Positions 33,092 through 42,708 are shown, numbered from the stretch's first letter. The stretch: DNA of 64,000 nucleotides from Pistricoccus aurantiacus (GCF_007954585.1 NZ_CP042382.1:1364001-1428000), one strand, 5' to 3'. Numbers and translations: made by a program. Notes: a model not told the origin generated them from the letters alone.

Positions 33092-33898
33092 ATGACTGCA
33101 AGGACGGTGATCTGCCAGATAACCGATGTCGAAGAGCTTAGTCAGGATGTCTTTCGCGTTCACCTGCAAGGGCGCGCTCAGGCGCTGGCTCATGCGCCGG
33201 GCCAGTATCTCGAACTTGCTCTTGATGACGATACCTGGGTGCCGTTCTCCATCGCCAATGCAAATCGTGGCGACGGCACCCTGGAGCTGCATATTCAGCA
33301 CTGGCCGGAGCGCAGCAATTCCGCGCGACTCAAAGAGATGATGCGACACGCGACAAGACTGACCCTGCGTCTTCCCGGCGGTGAATGCGTCCTGGAGCCG
33401 GATAGCCGCCGCCCCTTGCTGCTGATCGCCGCCGGCACCGGTTTCGCCCAGATGAAGGCCATTCTCGAAGCGGCTCTTGCCGCGGACAGCGAGCGTCCTG
33501 TCGATCTCTGGTGGGCGGTGCGGGAGCGGCGGGATCTCTACCTGGAAACCCTGCCCCGGGAGTGGGCGGCGCGCTATGCGAATTTTCATTTCCACGTGGC
33601 GGTGGAGGCGAATATCGAGAACGACTTCGATGCGCCCGGTGTGACGGCGCATCAAGGACGTATCGATCAGGCGCTGGTGCGCAATCTCACCGACCTGAGC
33701 CAGCACGATGTGTTCATTTCCGGCTCGCCGGGTATGGTTTACGCCTGTGTCGATGCCCTGTCACCCCTCGGCTTGAAACCGGAGCGCGTTTTTTCCGATG
33801 TGTTCAGCTATGCGCCTCGGGTGCATGATATTGACGATGGAGACGATTCCGCCAAGCGCGGCGGGGATGATCTTCCATCGATACCACGAGATATTTGA
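33092..33898 (+). CDS. fre: NAD(P)H-flavin reductase
   Basis: Reduces free flavins with NAD(P)H; its ubiD neighbour suggests a supply of reduced flavin. The FNR fold shows the flavin motif PFSIAN and the nucleotide motif AAGTGFAQMKAI, then DVFISGSPGMVYACVDAL. Start ATG 33092, with GAGGA at 33083-33087. 268 residues, with a C-terminal tail of about 25 acidic residues beyond the E. coli protein. Confidence 0.88.
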   Translation: MTARTVICQITDVEELSQDVFRVHLQGRAQALAHAPGQYLELALDDDTWVPFSIANANRGDGTLELHIQHWPERSNSARLKEMMRHATRLTLRLPGGECVLEPDSRRPLLLIAAGTGFAQMKAILEAALAADSERPVDLWWAVRERRDLYLETLPREWAARYANFHFHVAVEANIENDFDAPGVTAHQGRIDQALVRNLTDLSQHDVFISGSPGMVYACVDALSPLGLKPERVFSDVFSYAPRVHDIDDGDDSAKRGGDDLPSIPRDI

Positions 33899-33939
33899 GG
33901 TAAGATTTTTTTGTTCAACGACTTGCAAGGAGCAGCACC

Positions 33940-34080
33940 ATGGCGAATAGCGACAAGAAGTTTCGCGACAGTACGGGTTTTTTAGGGCTTTTCCTGATAC
34001 TTGTCGTACTCGTCGGAATGGCGCTATTGCCCGGTGTCATCGGCCTGGTGCTCGTCCTGGGCGACTCGGGTATCTTTTGA
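33940..34080 (+). CDS. Small membrane protein, 46 residues, unknown function
   Basis: ATG 33940 has a textbook AAGGAG at 33927-33932 with a 7-nt spacer. The product has a charged N-terminal part (MANSDKKFRDS), then a hydrophobic stretch from about residue 14 to 41 interrupted by PG (residues 31-32), so one long or two short membrane passes. It lies 41 bp after fre and ends 14 bp before the candidate DAHP promoter. I do not recognise a family; the strong ribosome site and clean membrane profile are the grounds for calling it. Confidence 0.7.
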   Translation: MANSDKKFRDSTGFLGLFLILVVLVGMALLPGVIGLVLVLGDSGIF

Positions 34081-34093
34081 TAGCCTCCGCCTC

Positions 34094-34121
34094 TTGCCAA
34101 GCGGCATCAGCGGTGTAGGAT
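34094..34121 (+). promoter_or_regulatory. Candidate promoter of the DAHP synthase leader
   Basis: TTGCCA, 16 bp, TAGGAT. The start site would fall near 34128, leaving about 18 nt before the first leader ORF, the short spacing expected for an attenuation leader. Confidence 0.5.
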
Positions 34122-34145
34122 AAACGGCAGTTTCAGGAGACCATC

Positions 34146-34262
34146 ATGCCAAGCGTCAAGCGTTTGAACTCGTCGATTCATGCCGATGTATCCGCACGCC
34201 TTGGCTACCGGCAGGGTAACTATTGGTTTAGCGCCGGTGCGCGAGCGGTAACTTTGATCTGA
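34146..34262 (+). CDS. Leader peptide 1 with Tyr-Trp-Phe run (38 residues)
   Basis: ATG 34146 follows AGGAGA (34135-34140) by 5 nt. The 38-residue peptide contains GYRQGNYWFSAG: codons TAT-TGG-TTT stand in a row at 34221-34229 with another Tyr codon six upstream. A hairpin begins 7 nt after the TTT codon, and a T-run terminator lies 50 nt after the stop codon, ahead of the DAHP synthase gene. This is the layout of a trp/phe-type attenuator leader, in which a ribosome stalling for aromatic aminoacyl-tRNA would decide whether the terminator forms. I could not identify a clean anti-terminator helix. Confidence 0.75.
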   Translation: MPSVKRLNSSIHADVSARLGYRQGNYWFSAGARAVTLI

Positions 34263-34279
34263 CTACCGCCAGGCGCACC
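34236..34279 (+). promoter_or_regulatory. Pause-type hairpin after the aromatic codons
   Basis: GGTGCGC (34236-34242) pairs with GCGCACC (34273-34279) and inside it GCGGTA (34245-34250) with TACCGC (34264-34269). The left arm overlaps the region a ribosome stalled at the Tyr-Trp-Phe codons would cover. Confidence 0.6.
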
Positions 34280-34310
34280 CCGCAACCGGGTTGCCGCCAC
34301 TGCATCATGA

Positions 34311-34341
34311 CCCCCGTCGGCATCCCGATCGGGGGTTTTTT
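34311..34341 (+). terminator. Intrinsic terminator in the DAHP synthase leader
   Basis: CCCCCG/CGGGGG outer stem (34311-34316 with 34330-34335) plus an inner TCGG/CCGA stem, loop CATC, one bulged T, then TTTTTT (34336-34341). It lies between leader ORF 1 and leader ORF 2, about 190 nt before the DAHP synthase ATG. Confidence 0.88.
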
Positions 34342-34371
34342 AATGACTGCAGACCAAAGAGGAAAGACATC

Positions 34372-34530
34372 ATGACCGATCGAATCGCTGACATTGCCAA
34401 GCCAGGGGACTTTTATCTTCCTTATCGCGGCTGGCGATATAGCGGCCTCCGGTCGGTTCAGTCCGCCGCCTCCGGCCGGGGCAAACAGGGTGGCTCTATC
34501 GGCCTATGTTTATCGCGTTGTCGGAGTTGA
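34372..34530 (+). CDS. Leader peptide 2, aromatic-rich (52 residues)
   Basis: ATG 34372 is preceded by AGAGGAAAG (34358-34366). Residues 14-23 read FYLPYRGWRY, five aromatics in ten. The rest is Ser/Gly/Arg-rich and its stop (34528-34530) is 2 bp before the DAHP synthase ATG. CTCCGGC at 34470-34476 can pair with GTCGGAG at 34520-34526, which includes the DAHP synthase ribosome site; an imperfect second copy is at 34447-34453. This suggests control of translation initiation by progress through the leader. The family is unrecognised, and the regulatory role is inferred from layout. Confidence 0.6.
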   Translation: MTDRIADIAKPGDFYLPYRGWRYSGLRSVQSAASGRGKQGGSIGLCLSRCRS

Positions 34531-34532
34531 TC

Positions 34533-35633
34533 ATGAATACCGTTGCCTTGCCTGAATTGAAGACTTCCACCTGTCGGGAGAATGCTCCCATCAATATCGA
34601 CTGCCGCGCCAGCGCGCCTGCTTCCAGTGAGCTCGTGCTGCCCACCCCTCGCGAGCTACGCGAGCATCTGCCCGTCGATCCCGCCCTGAGTCGCCGTATC
34701 GCAGAGCAGCGCGAAGCGGTTCGCGCAGTGCTTGAAGGCCGAGACGAACGCCTGCTGGTGGTGGTCGGGCCCTGCTCGGTTCATGATCCGCGCGCCGCGC
34801 GAGAATATGCCGAACGCCTGGCGGGCCTGGCGTCTCGGGTCAGTGACAGGCTGCTGCTGGTGATGCGGGTCTATGTGGAAAAACCCCGCACCACCGTGGG
34901 CTGGAAGGGGCTCGCCTACGACCCTGGGCTGGATGGCAGCGATGACATGGCCTACGGACTCGCGCTCTCTCGAGAACTGCTGCGGGATATCGCGGCCCAG
35001 GGTCTACCGCTGGCCACGGAGCTGCTGCAGCCCATGGTGGCGCCGTATTTCGACGATCTGTTGAGTTGGGTGGCCATCGGCGCGCGCACCACGGAGTCCC
35101 AGGTTCACCGCGAGCTGGCCAGCGGCCTGGAGGCGGCGGTGGGCTTCAAGAACGGCACCGACGGCGGTATTCAGGTGGCCATCGACGCCATGCGCGCCGC
35201 GGCTCATGGCCATCGACATTTCGCGGTGGATCTCGACGGTCGCCCGGTGATGCGTCAAACCCCGGGCAATCCTCATGCGCACCTGGTGCTGCGCGGCGGT
35301 CACGGGGCGCCCAACTATCAGGCTGACAAGGTGGCTGTCTGTCGTCACGCGCTGGAGGCGGCGGGGCTTTCCCCGGCGATGATGGTGGACTGCAGTCACG
35401 CCAATTCCCGCAAGGATCATCGCCGTCAGGGCGAGGTGCTGCTGGACGTGCTGAATCAGCGACTGCAGGGCAATCGCGATCTGATCGGCGTGATGCTGGA
35501 AAGTCATCTGTTCGAAGGCAGGCAGCCCCTGAATCCCCAGGCGCTGCGCTATGGGGTTTCCGTGACGGATGCCTGTATCGGTTGGGAAATGACGGAGCAT
35601 TTGCTGACCGTGGCCGCAGAGCGCCTGAAATGA
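34533..35633 (+). CDS. 3-deoxy-7-phosphoheptulonate (DAHP) synthase, class I
   Basis: Condenses phosphoenolpyruvate and erythrose 4-phosphate, the entry step of aromatic amino acid synthesis. 366 residues of the AroFGH type. Motifs in order: VVGPCSVHDPRAA, RVYVEKPRTTVGWKG, GARTTESQVHRELASG, GFKNGTDG and MVDCSHANSRKDH. Which end product inhibits it cannot be read from sequence, so I give no AroF/G/H letter. ATG 34533 follows GGAG (34523-34526); it follows leader ORF 2 by 2 bp and its stop overlaps the next gene. Confidence 0.95.
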   Translation: MNTVALPELKTSTCRENAPINIDCRASAPASSELVLPTPRELREHLPVDPALSRRIAEQREAVRAVLEGRDERLLVVVGPCSVHDPRAAREYAERLAGLASRVSDRLLLVMRVYVEKPRTTVGWKGLAYDPGLDGSDDMAYGLALSRELLRDIAAQGLPLATELLQPMVAPYFDDLLSWVAIGARTTESQVHRELASGLEAAVGFKNGTDGGIQVAIDAMRAAAHGHRHFAVDLDGRPVMRQTPGNPHAHLVLRGGHGAPNYQADKVAVCRHALEAAGLSPAMMVDCSHANSRKDHRRQGEVLLDVLNQRLQGNRDLIGVMLESHLFEGRQPLNPQALRYGVSVTDACIGWEMTEHLLTVAAERLK

Positions 35634-36154
35634 TGTTCCGCCTCGAATCCGTGGACGCGCGGCAGTATCGGCACAAGTCGAAACGTGTCGGCTGGACCAT
35701 GGCTGCGCTGCTGCTGGTGTTCGGGCTGGCGTTCTCTCAGCTGCTGGTGCAAAGCTTCGGTTCGAGCTTCTGGCTGAATGCTCTGGGGGTGCTGCTGGGA
35801 CTGCTGGCGACCAGTCTGATCTTTGCCTGGTGGCGTCGCCGGCCCGATATGGCGGAAGTCCGCTACGTGACGCGGCTCAAGCAGCATCTTGCCCGAGTCA
35901 GCGCTCATCTATCCACATTGCGTCAGGCAAGCCGGCAGGGGGATGTTCGGGCTCTGGACCTGCTGGCCTTCTATCATCAGGGCATGGCCCAGCTGGAAAC
36001 GCTGGAAGGACGTACCATGGATGACGACGCGGAGCGCCTGGCGGAGAGGCTTGAATTGCGCAAGCAGCGCCAGCTGCATGGTTTGCCTGAAGAGGTCGCT
36101 GGTTTCGATCCCGCGGAGCTCGACGCCTTTCGGCGCTCCGAGCCCCGCACATAG
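35630..36154 (+). CDS. DUF3087 family inner-membrane protein
   Basis: 174 residues with two adjacent membrane helices at about residues 22-62, then a cytoplasmic helical region with the LDLLAFYHQGMAQLETLEGRT segment that I associate with DUF3087 proteins of pseudomonads. Function unknown. ATG 35630 overlaps the DAHP synthase stop as ATGA, so it is translated with that gene; it converges with hemB across 12 bp. Confidence 0.8.
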   Translation: MMFRLESVDARQYRHKSKRVGWTMAALLLVFGLAFSQLLVQSFGSSFWLNALGVLLGLLATSLIFAWWRRRPDMAEVRYVTRLKQHLARVSAHLSTLRQASRQGDVRALDLLAFYHQGMAQLETLEGRTMDDDAERLAERLELRKQRQLHGLPEEVAGFDPAELDAFRRSEPRT

Positions 36155-36166
36155 AACCCGTTCAGG

Positions 36167-37207
<1,041 letters not shown>

Positions 37208-37324
37208 TCATCCAAGCGCAGCAATAGCGTGACGCCAGGCCAGGCTACAATGCTGTCAACCGGTCGCGAATGATTGAAATCGAGTGTTCGTGATGACGCG
37301 GCACAACGCCGCTGCATCCGGTCG

Positions 37325-38089
37325 TCAGGTGGAATCTTCGTCGTCGCTGCGTTGGCGTCGTTTCACCAGGCGTCCGAACAAGATGCCAACTTCATAGAGC
37401 AGGTACATGGGCAGGGCCAGCAGGCTCTGGGAAACCACGTCCGGCGGTGTCAGCAGCATGCCGATCACGAAGCAGCCGAGAATGATGTAGGGCCGCTTGT
37501 CAGAGAGGCTTTCCACCGTAGTGGCGCCGGAAAAGATCAACAGGAAGGTGGCGATGGGAATCTCGAACGCGACGCCGAAGGCGAAGAACAGCTTGAGGAC
37601 GAAATTGAGATACTGGTTGATATCCGTCATCACCGCCACATCTTCCGGCCCGGTCTGGGTAAAGAATTTGAACAGCAAGGGGAAAACGACGTAATAGGCG
37701 AAGGCGGCCCCGGCGTAGAACAGCCCCACGCTGGACACCAGCAGCGGTATGGCGATGATCTTTTCGTTGTCGTAAAGCCCTGGCGCAATAAACGCCCAGG
37801 CCTGATGCAGCACGAAAGGCACCGCGAGGAATACCGCCACCACCAGGGTCAGCTTGAACGGCGCAAGAAAGGGCGACGCCACTTCCGTGGCGATCATCTG
37901 GGAGCCTTCCGGCAGCAGCGCCATCAGCGGCTCCGCCACGAAGAGATAGATGTCGTTGGAAAAGGCGTACAAACCAAGAAACAGCACCAGGATCACGATC
38001 ACCGCCTTCATCAGACGTGAACGCAGCTCGATCAGGTGCTCGATCAGTGGCGCCTGGGAAGACCCTTGGGAATCCTGGGAGTCACTCAT
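37325..38089 (-). CDS. tatC: Twin-arginine translocase subunit TatC
   Basis: Six-helix inner-membrane receptor for twin-arginine signal peptides. The N-terminal HLIELRSRLMKAV, the conserved FLAVPFVLHQAWAFIAPGLY segment and the C-terminal region are present in 254 residues. It overlaps tatB by 4 bp and ends the tatABC unit; its C-terminus is charged (RRQRSDDEDST). Confidence 0.96.
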   Translation of the reverse strand: MSDSQDSQGSSQAPLIEHLIELRSRLMKAVIVILVLFLGLYAFSNDIYLFVAEPLMALLPEGSQMIATEVASPFLAPFKLTLVVAVFLAVPFVLHQAWAFIAPGLYDNEKIIAIPLLVSSVGLFYAGAAFAYYVVFPLLFKFFTQTGPEDVAVMTDINQYLNFVLKLFFAFGVAFEIPIATFLLIFSGATTVESLSDKRPYIILGCFVIGMLLTPPDVVSQSLLALPMYLLYEVGILFGRLVKRRQRSDDEDST

Positions 38090-38499
38090 CGGGAAGCATT
38101 TTCCTTGTCTGAAAGGGCCTTGTCTGACGCGGCACCGCTAATGGTCGGCGTCTTCTGCGGTGGGTCGGACGCCGTCGTGGTGGCGGTATCCGCCGAAAGG
38201 TCAGGCGCAGGATCGGATTTCGCCTGACGCGTGGATTCCGGCTCTGCGTAGGCTTCCACGTCTCGCTTGATCTTGTTCAGGTTTTCATCGAGCTTCTTCT
38301 GCTGAGCGTCGAGTTTCTGGCGCAGTTCTTCCGCCTCGAGTTGCGAGGAGATCTCGCGCTGCATATTGGCGACGGTGCGCTTGATCTTGCCGATCCACAT
38401 GCCGGCGGTACGGGCCGCCTTGGGCAGCCGCTCGGGGCCCAGCACCAGCAGACCGACCACGCCGATGATCAGCAGTTCCAGAAAACCGATGTCGAACAT
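38086..38499 (-). CDS. tatB: Twin-arginine translocase subunit TatB
   Basis: Pairs with TatC in substrate recognition. One N-terminal membrane helix (MFDIGFLELLIIGVVGLLVL), the GPERLPKAAR hinge, an amphipathic helix and a long charged, Asp/Ala/Thr-rich tail; 137 residues. TatB not TatA because of the FDIGF start and length. Confidence 0.94.
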   Translation of the reverse strand: MFDIGFLELLIIGVVGLLVLGPERLPKAARTAGMWIGKIKRTVANMQREISSQLEAEELRQKLDAQQKKLDENLNKIKRDVEAYAEPESTRQAKSDPAPDLSADTATTTASDPPQKTPTISGAASDKALSDKENASR

Positions 38500-38505
38500 A
38501 GGAGG

Positions 38506-38754
38506 TTATTTGCGCTCGTTCGTTTCCTGAGACTTGCGTTCCGCCTTGACGTCGTAGGTATTGCCCGGCTCGTCGTCGTGGCTGACTCGCTGCTGTTCCT
38601 GTTCGCCTTTTTCCTCGTCGCTCATGGCTTTCTTGAAACCCTTGACGGCGCCGCCCAGATCACCGCCGATATTGCGCAGTTTCTTGGTGCCGAAGATCAG
38701 AATGATGATGCCCAGCACGATCAATAACTGCCAGATACTGATGCCACCTAACAT
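38506..38754 (-). CDS. tatA: Twin-arginine translocase subunit TatA
   Basis: Pore-forming Tat subunit. N-terminal membrane helix ([19 protein letters not shown]), hinge with [13 protein letters not shown], amphipathic helix AVKGFKKAM and an acidic hydrophilic tail; 82 residues. First gene of tatABC, 30 bp after hisE. Confidence 0.94.
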   Translation of the reverse strand: MLGGISIWQLLIVLGIIILIFGTKKLRNIGGDLGGAVKGFKKAMSDEEKGEQEQQRVSHDDEPGNTYDVKAERKSQETNERK

Positions 38755-38784
38755 GGGAGTCTCCTCGGATATGTCATTTTGTCA

Positions 38785-39123
38785 CTAGCTTGCAGGGCGG
38801 GAAGCCTTTTCGTCCAGCCCCGATATTCCGAAGCGCCGCGCCAGTTCATCCAGCACCGCCTGCGGTTCAATATTAAGGTGTGAAAGCATTATCATGCTAT
38901 GAAACCACAGGTCGGCGGTTTCGGCGACTACCGCGTCGCGAGTTTCACTGCTGCCGTTTGTCGCATCCTTGGCGGCCAGCAGGGTTTCGGTGGCTTCCTC
39001 GCCGACTTTCTCCAGAATCTTGTTTATTCCCTTTTGATGCAGCGATGCCACATAGGACGTCGCGGGATCCGCCCGGCGCCGTTCTTCGAGCACCTGACCA
39101 AGCTGATTGAGAATATCGTTCAT
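38785..39123 (-). CDS. hisE: Phosphoribosyl-ATP pyrophosphatase
   Basis: Second step of histidine synthesis (PR-ATP to PR-AMP). 112 residues from ATG 39123 ([10 protein letters not shown]), with ATG 39132 as an alternative; the ORF further upstream is a shadow of ubiB. MazG-like all-alpha motifs [15 protein letters not shown] and [13 protein letters not shown] are intact. HisI is not fused to it and is not next to it. Confidence 0.93.
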   Translation of the reverse strand: MNDILNQLGQVLEERRRADPATSYVASLHQKGINKILEKVGEEATETLLAAKDATNGSSETRDAVVAETADLWFHSMIMLSHLNIEPQAVLDELARRFGISGLDEKASRPAS

Positions 39124-39169
39124 GGCAGCCATTCCTGAGTCATATTGTAATAGGCAGGGCGAATGGAAG

Positions 39170-40792
39170 TCAGTTCCAGGCCAGCAGTAGAATTCCCAGC
39201 CCCGCGACGACCACCACTGGCCAGGGCTGTTCCGAGGCCCAGCCCAGCAGCGGCTGCCAGGCCAGGGCCAGCGCCAGGAGAACCAGACCGATACGCAGCC
39301 GCAGTACACCGCGAGAGGCCCGTCGCAGCTGGCGAGAAAAGTCCGCCAGGGTATCGGTCTGACGCTGCTGCTGGCGCTGCTGCGCTTCGCCACGCTTCAG
39401 CGCCTGATGTGCCAGTACCGGAAGCTCCGGTAATTGCCGGGAGAGTTCCGGTGCCTGGCGTACCAGGGACTCCCAGAAACCACGCGGCCCGGCGCGCTCC
39501 TTCATCCAGCGTTCGAGAAAAGGTCTGGCGGTCGTCCACAGATCCAGGTCCGGGTACAGCTGACGTCCCAGGCCCTCGATATTGAGCAGGGTCTTCTGCA
39601 GCAGCACCAGCTGGGGCTGCACTTCCATGTTGAAGCGCCGGGCGGTCTGGAAAAGCCCCAGCAGCACCTGGCCGAAGGAAATATCCTTGAGCGGCTTCTC
39701 CAGGATGGGTTCGCAGACGGTTCGGATCGCCGCGGCAAATTCGTTGGCCCGGGTGCCTTCGCCCACCCAGCCGGATTCGATATGCAGCTCCGCCACCTCG
39801 TAGTAATCCTGACGAAAGAATGCCAGCAGGTTGCGCGCGAGATAGTCCTGGTCGTTGCGGGTCAGACTGCCGACGATGCCGCAGTCGATACCGATGTACT
39901 GCGGATCCTGAGGCTTGCCGTGGGCAACGAAGATATTGCCCGGGTGCATGTCCGCATGGAAGAAGTTGTCGCGAAAGACCTGGGTAAAGAAGATCTCGAC
40001 ACCGCGTTCCGCCAGCTTCTTCAGGTCGACGCCCTCGGCGCGCAGCGCGTCCATATCCGCCACCGGCATGCCATAGATGCGTTCCTGCACCATCACGCTC
40101 TTGCGGGTCAGCGGCCAATGAATACTGGGGAAATACAGCAGCGGGGAATTGTTGAAGTTGCGCTTGAGTTGGGAGGTGTTGGCGGCTTCCTTGTACAGAT
40201 CGAGTTCATCGAGCAGCGTGGCCTCGTAATCCGCGACCACTTCCACCGGCCGCAGACGACGCGCTTCCGGAATCTTCGCCAGCAGCCGGGCGACCCGATA
40301 GAGCAGGGCGATATCCTGACGCATGACCTTGTCGATGCCCGGCCGGGTGATCTTGACTACCACGTCCTGGCCGCCATGAAGCTGGGCGGCGTGAACCTGA
40401 GCGATGGAAGCGGAAGCCAGAGGCTCGATATCGAATCGTGCGAAAGCGGTTTCGAGGGACTGCCCGAGTTCGGTCTCCACCAGACGCTGGGCTTCCTCGC
40501 CGGGAAAGGGCGGTACCTGGTCCTGCAGACGCTTCAACTCGTTGGCGATGTCTTCCGGCAGCAGATCGCGGCGGGTGGAAAGCATCTGGCCAAACTTGAC
40601 GAAGACCGGCCCCAGCGATTCAAGCGCCAGCCGTAGCCGTGCGCCGCGGGACTTTTCTCCAACGGGGATCAGGCGCATCGGAGACAGCAGAAACAGGATT
40701 CGCAATAGCCAGGGGAAGCGCGCCAGCGGTAGCAGGGTATCCAGACGATAGCGAGTGATCACCCAGAGGATCCGCAGCAACCGCAGACTCAT
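39170..40792 (-). CDS. ubiB: Ubiquinone biosynthesis protein UbiB (atypical kinase fold)
   Basis: ABC1/COQ8-type ATPase needed for ubiquinone synthesis. The family KxGQ motif ([11 protein letters not shown]), an Ala-rich nucleotide loop ([12 protein letters not shown]) and the MHPGNIFV metal-site segment are present; two hydrophobic C-terminal helices anchor it. 540 residues, near the 546 of E. coli. It overlaps ubiJ by 4 bp. Confidence 0.95.
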   Translation of the reverse strand: MSLRLLRILWVITRYRLDTLLPLARFPWLLRILFLLSPMRLIPVGEKSRGARLRLALESLGPVFVKFGQMLSTRRDLLPEDIANELKRLQDQVPPFPGEEAQRLVETELGQSLETAFARFDIEPLASASIAQVHAAQLHGGQDVVVKITRPGIDKVMRQDIALLYRVARLLAKIPEARRLRPVEVVADYEATLLDELDLYKEAANTSQLKRNFNNSPLLYFPSIHWPLTRKSVMVQERIYGMPVADMDALRAEGVDLKKLAERGVEIFFTQVFRDNFFHADMHPGNIFVAHGKPQDPQYIGIDCGIVGSLTRNDQDYLARNLLAFFRQDYYEVAELHIESGWVGEGTRANEFAAAIRTVCEPILEKPLKDISFGQVLLGLFQTARRFNMEVQPQLVLLQKTLLNIEGLGRQLYPDLDLWTTARPFLERWMKERAGPRGFWESLVRQAPELSRQLPELPVLAHQALKRGEAQQRQQQRQTDTLADFSRQLRRASRGVLRLRIGLVLLALALAWQPLLGWASEQPWPVVVVAGLGILLLAWN

Positions 40793-41415
40793 GCGGAAAT
40801 CTCCTCGTCAGCGCCAAGGCGTCGTCGCAGACGAGCTAGCCGAGCTTCCAGTCGGTCGCTGGCCATTTCGAGTTCCGTCAGATGATCCCGCAGCACCTCG
40901 AGCTGATCGCGTCCGGGAAGCAGGCGAGCTTCCTCGAAAACGTATTCGCCGATATCCGCGCTCAACTCCTGACGGGTGCGCAGCCCCCAGCGGGCGAGAC
41001 GCCGCAAGCCTTCCGCCAGGCTGTGAGCGGGCTGATCCCCGAGCCAGTTCGCCAGTTCGTTTTCCCAGTCGAGATCCAGATCGAGGATCAGCTCTCGAGC
41101 ATGCTCGAGGTGTTGAACGCGCCCCCGCACCGCCAGGCTCCCCCGGAACATCAGCCGCTCGATGGATTGCCCCGCGAGAAGCTCGCCCAGGGCTTCGGTA
41201 TCGATCTCGACAACGGCATCCACCTGGCTATCGTCGATACTCGCCGGACGAGATAGGTGCAGGCCGTGCTCGTGAAACTGGATCAGCAGGGCGGTGGAAG
41301 GGCGCTCGAGACGAAACAGCAGCCGCGCGCCGTCAAGCCGGGCCAATCGTGACGGCGCCGCCGGATCCCGAGCGAGCAGGGCATTGATGGTGCGTTCGAG
41401 GCCAGCCAATAACAT
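40789..41415 (-). CDS. ubiJ: Ubiquinone biosynthesis accessory factor UbiJ
   Basis: SCP2-domain lipid-binding protein of the Ubi complex. The first 110 residues show the SCP2 fold pattern ([22 protein letters not shown]); the C-terminus is a charged coiled coil ([20 protein letters not shown]). 208 residues, between ubiE (2-bp gap) and ubiB (4-bp overlap), the standard place. Confidence 0.9.
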   Translation of the reverse strand: MLLAGLERTINALLARDPAAPSRLARLDGARLLFRLERPSTALLIQFHEHGLHLSRPASIDDSQVDAVVEIDTEALGELLAGQSIERLMFRGSLAVRGRVQHLEHARELILDLDLDWENELANWLGDQPAHSLAEGLRRLARWGLRTRQELSADIGEYVFEEARLLPGRDQLEVLRDHLTELEMASDRLEARLARLRRRLGADEEISA

Positions 41416-41417
41416 GA

Positions 41418-42164
41418 TTACAGTTTGATGCCTCGATGCAGGGCGACGATGCCGCCGGTCATGTTCTGATACTCGACCCGCTCGAGCCCGGCGTTCTCCA
41501 TCATGCCCTTGAGGGTTTCCTGATCCGGGTGCATGCGGATCGACTCCGCCAGGTAGCGATAGCTGGCGGCATCGTTGGCCACCAGTTCACCTATTTTCGG
41601 CAGCAGTCGGAACGAGTACTCATCGTAGATCTTCGACAGCACCTGGCTTTCGGGCTTGGAGAACTCCAGGATCAGCAGGCGGCCGCCGGGCTTGAGCACT
41701 CGAGTCATGGAGCGCAGCGCGGCGTCCTTGTCGGTGACGTTGCGCAGGCCGAAGGCAATGGTAATGCAGTCGAAGCTGTTGTCCGGGAAGGGCAGGCATT
41801 CCGCATTGGCCTGCACGTATTCCACGTTGCCGCCGACGCCCTTGTCGAGCAGCTTGTCCCGGCCGACCTTGAGCATGGAAGCGTTGATATCCGCCAGGAC
41901 CACTCGACCGTTCTCCCCCACCCGCTCAGCGAGCTTGAGGGTCAGGTCGCCGGTACCGCCGGCGATATCCAGCACGCGCTGTCCCGGACGCACCCCGGCA
42001 CGCTCCAGGGTCAGGCGTTTCCAGACCCGGTGAATGCCGAAGGACATCAGGTCGTTCATCACGTCATAGCGCGCGGCAACGGAGTGAAAGACATCCGCGA
42101 CCCGGGAAGCCTTCTCTTCTGTCGGAACTTCCTGATACCCGAAATGGGTCCTTTGCTTGTCCAT
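41418..42164 (-). CDS. ubiE: Ubiquinone/menaquinone biosynthesis C-methyltransferase
   Basis: SAM-dependent C-methyltransferase of quinone synthesis. SAM motif I is [11 protein letters not shown]; the family signatures [18 protein letters not shown] and [18 protein letters not shown] are present. ATG 42164 ([11 protein letters not shown]) follows AAGGGA; length 248. The longer ORF to 42215 is not needed. Confidence 0.96.
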   Translation of the reverse strand: MDKQRTHFGYQEVPTEEKASRVADVFHSVAARYDVMNDLMSFGIHRVWKRLTLERAGVRPGQRVLDIAGGTGDLTLKLAERVGENGRVVLADINASMLKVGRDKLLDKGVGGNVEYVQANAECLPFPDNSFDCITIAFGLRNVTDKDAALRSMTRVLKPGGRLLILEFSKPESQVLSKIYDEYSFRLLPKIGELVANDAASYRYLAESIRMHPDQETLKGMMENAGLERVEYQNMTGGIVALHRGIKL

Positions 42165-42233
42165 GACGCATCCCTTGCATTGATAAGGCAGACAGACGGT
42201 GGGCGGATAAGGCAAGTCTCGCTTGCCGACGCC

Positions 42234-42262
42234 ATTGTAGCGTTACTGTCCGGGATTGTCCT
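42234..42262 (-). promoter_or_regulatory. Candidate promoter of the ubiE-ubiJ-ubiB-hisE-tat operon
   Basis: On the minus strand AGGACA, 17 bp, TACAAT. The start site would be near 42227, about 63 nt before ubiE ATG, in the 160-bp gap after the DUF971 gene. Confidence 0.5.
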
Positions 42263-42324
42263 TGAATCCGGGGAGCGGTTGCAAAACCTATTGCAGCGGA
42301 CATTACCGAAGCGCTCCATCCGCC

Positions 42325-42708
42325 CTACAGCTGCTTGAGCTCGATCCCCAGGGCCTGGCGCGAAGCGCCGGCTGCGTCAAGACGCCGCAGATAGTCTGCC
42401 CAGTAGCGAGCCGCGTTGATCGCCAGATCGTAGAGATAATCCCAGCTGTACAGGCCGCTGTCATGGCCATCATCGAAATGCAGCTTGATGGCGTAGCGAC
42501 CCACCGGGGTGATGTTGGCCAGGCCCACGTCCTTCTTGCCCACCTGCAGCGTTTCCTGGCCCTGGCCGTGACCGCGCACCTCCGCGGAAGGAGAGTGGAC
42601 CCGCAGGTATTCGATGCTCAGCCGATAGCTCTCGCCATCCGCATAGCCGAGCTCGAGTTCTCGAGCCTTCCTGTGGTAGTGAACGCGCGTGGGAATCGGG
42701 GCGCTCAT
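42325..42708 (-). CDS. DUF971 (GBBH-like N-terminal) domain protein
   Basis: 127-residue stand-alone copy of the domain found at the N-terminus of gamma-butyrobetaine hydroxylases. Visible are the RKARELELGYADGESYRLSIEYLRVHSPSAE pattern in two parts and the C-terminal DDGHDSGLYSWDYLYDLA. Function unproven; sometimes linked to iron-sulfur proteins. ATG 42708 is preceded by AAGGAGG, which rules out the upstream GTG. Sits between hslU and ubiE as in pseudomonads. Confidence 0.85.
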   Translation of the reverse strand: MSAPIPTRVHYHRKARELELGYADGESYRLSIEYLRVHSPSAEVRGHGQGQETLQVGKKDVGLANITPVGRYAIKLHFDDGHDSGLYSWDYLYDLAINAARYWADYLRRLDAAGASRQALGIELKQL

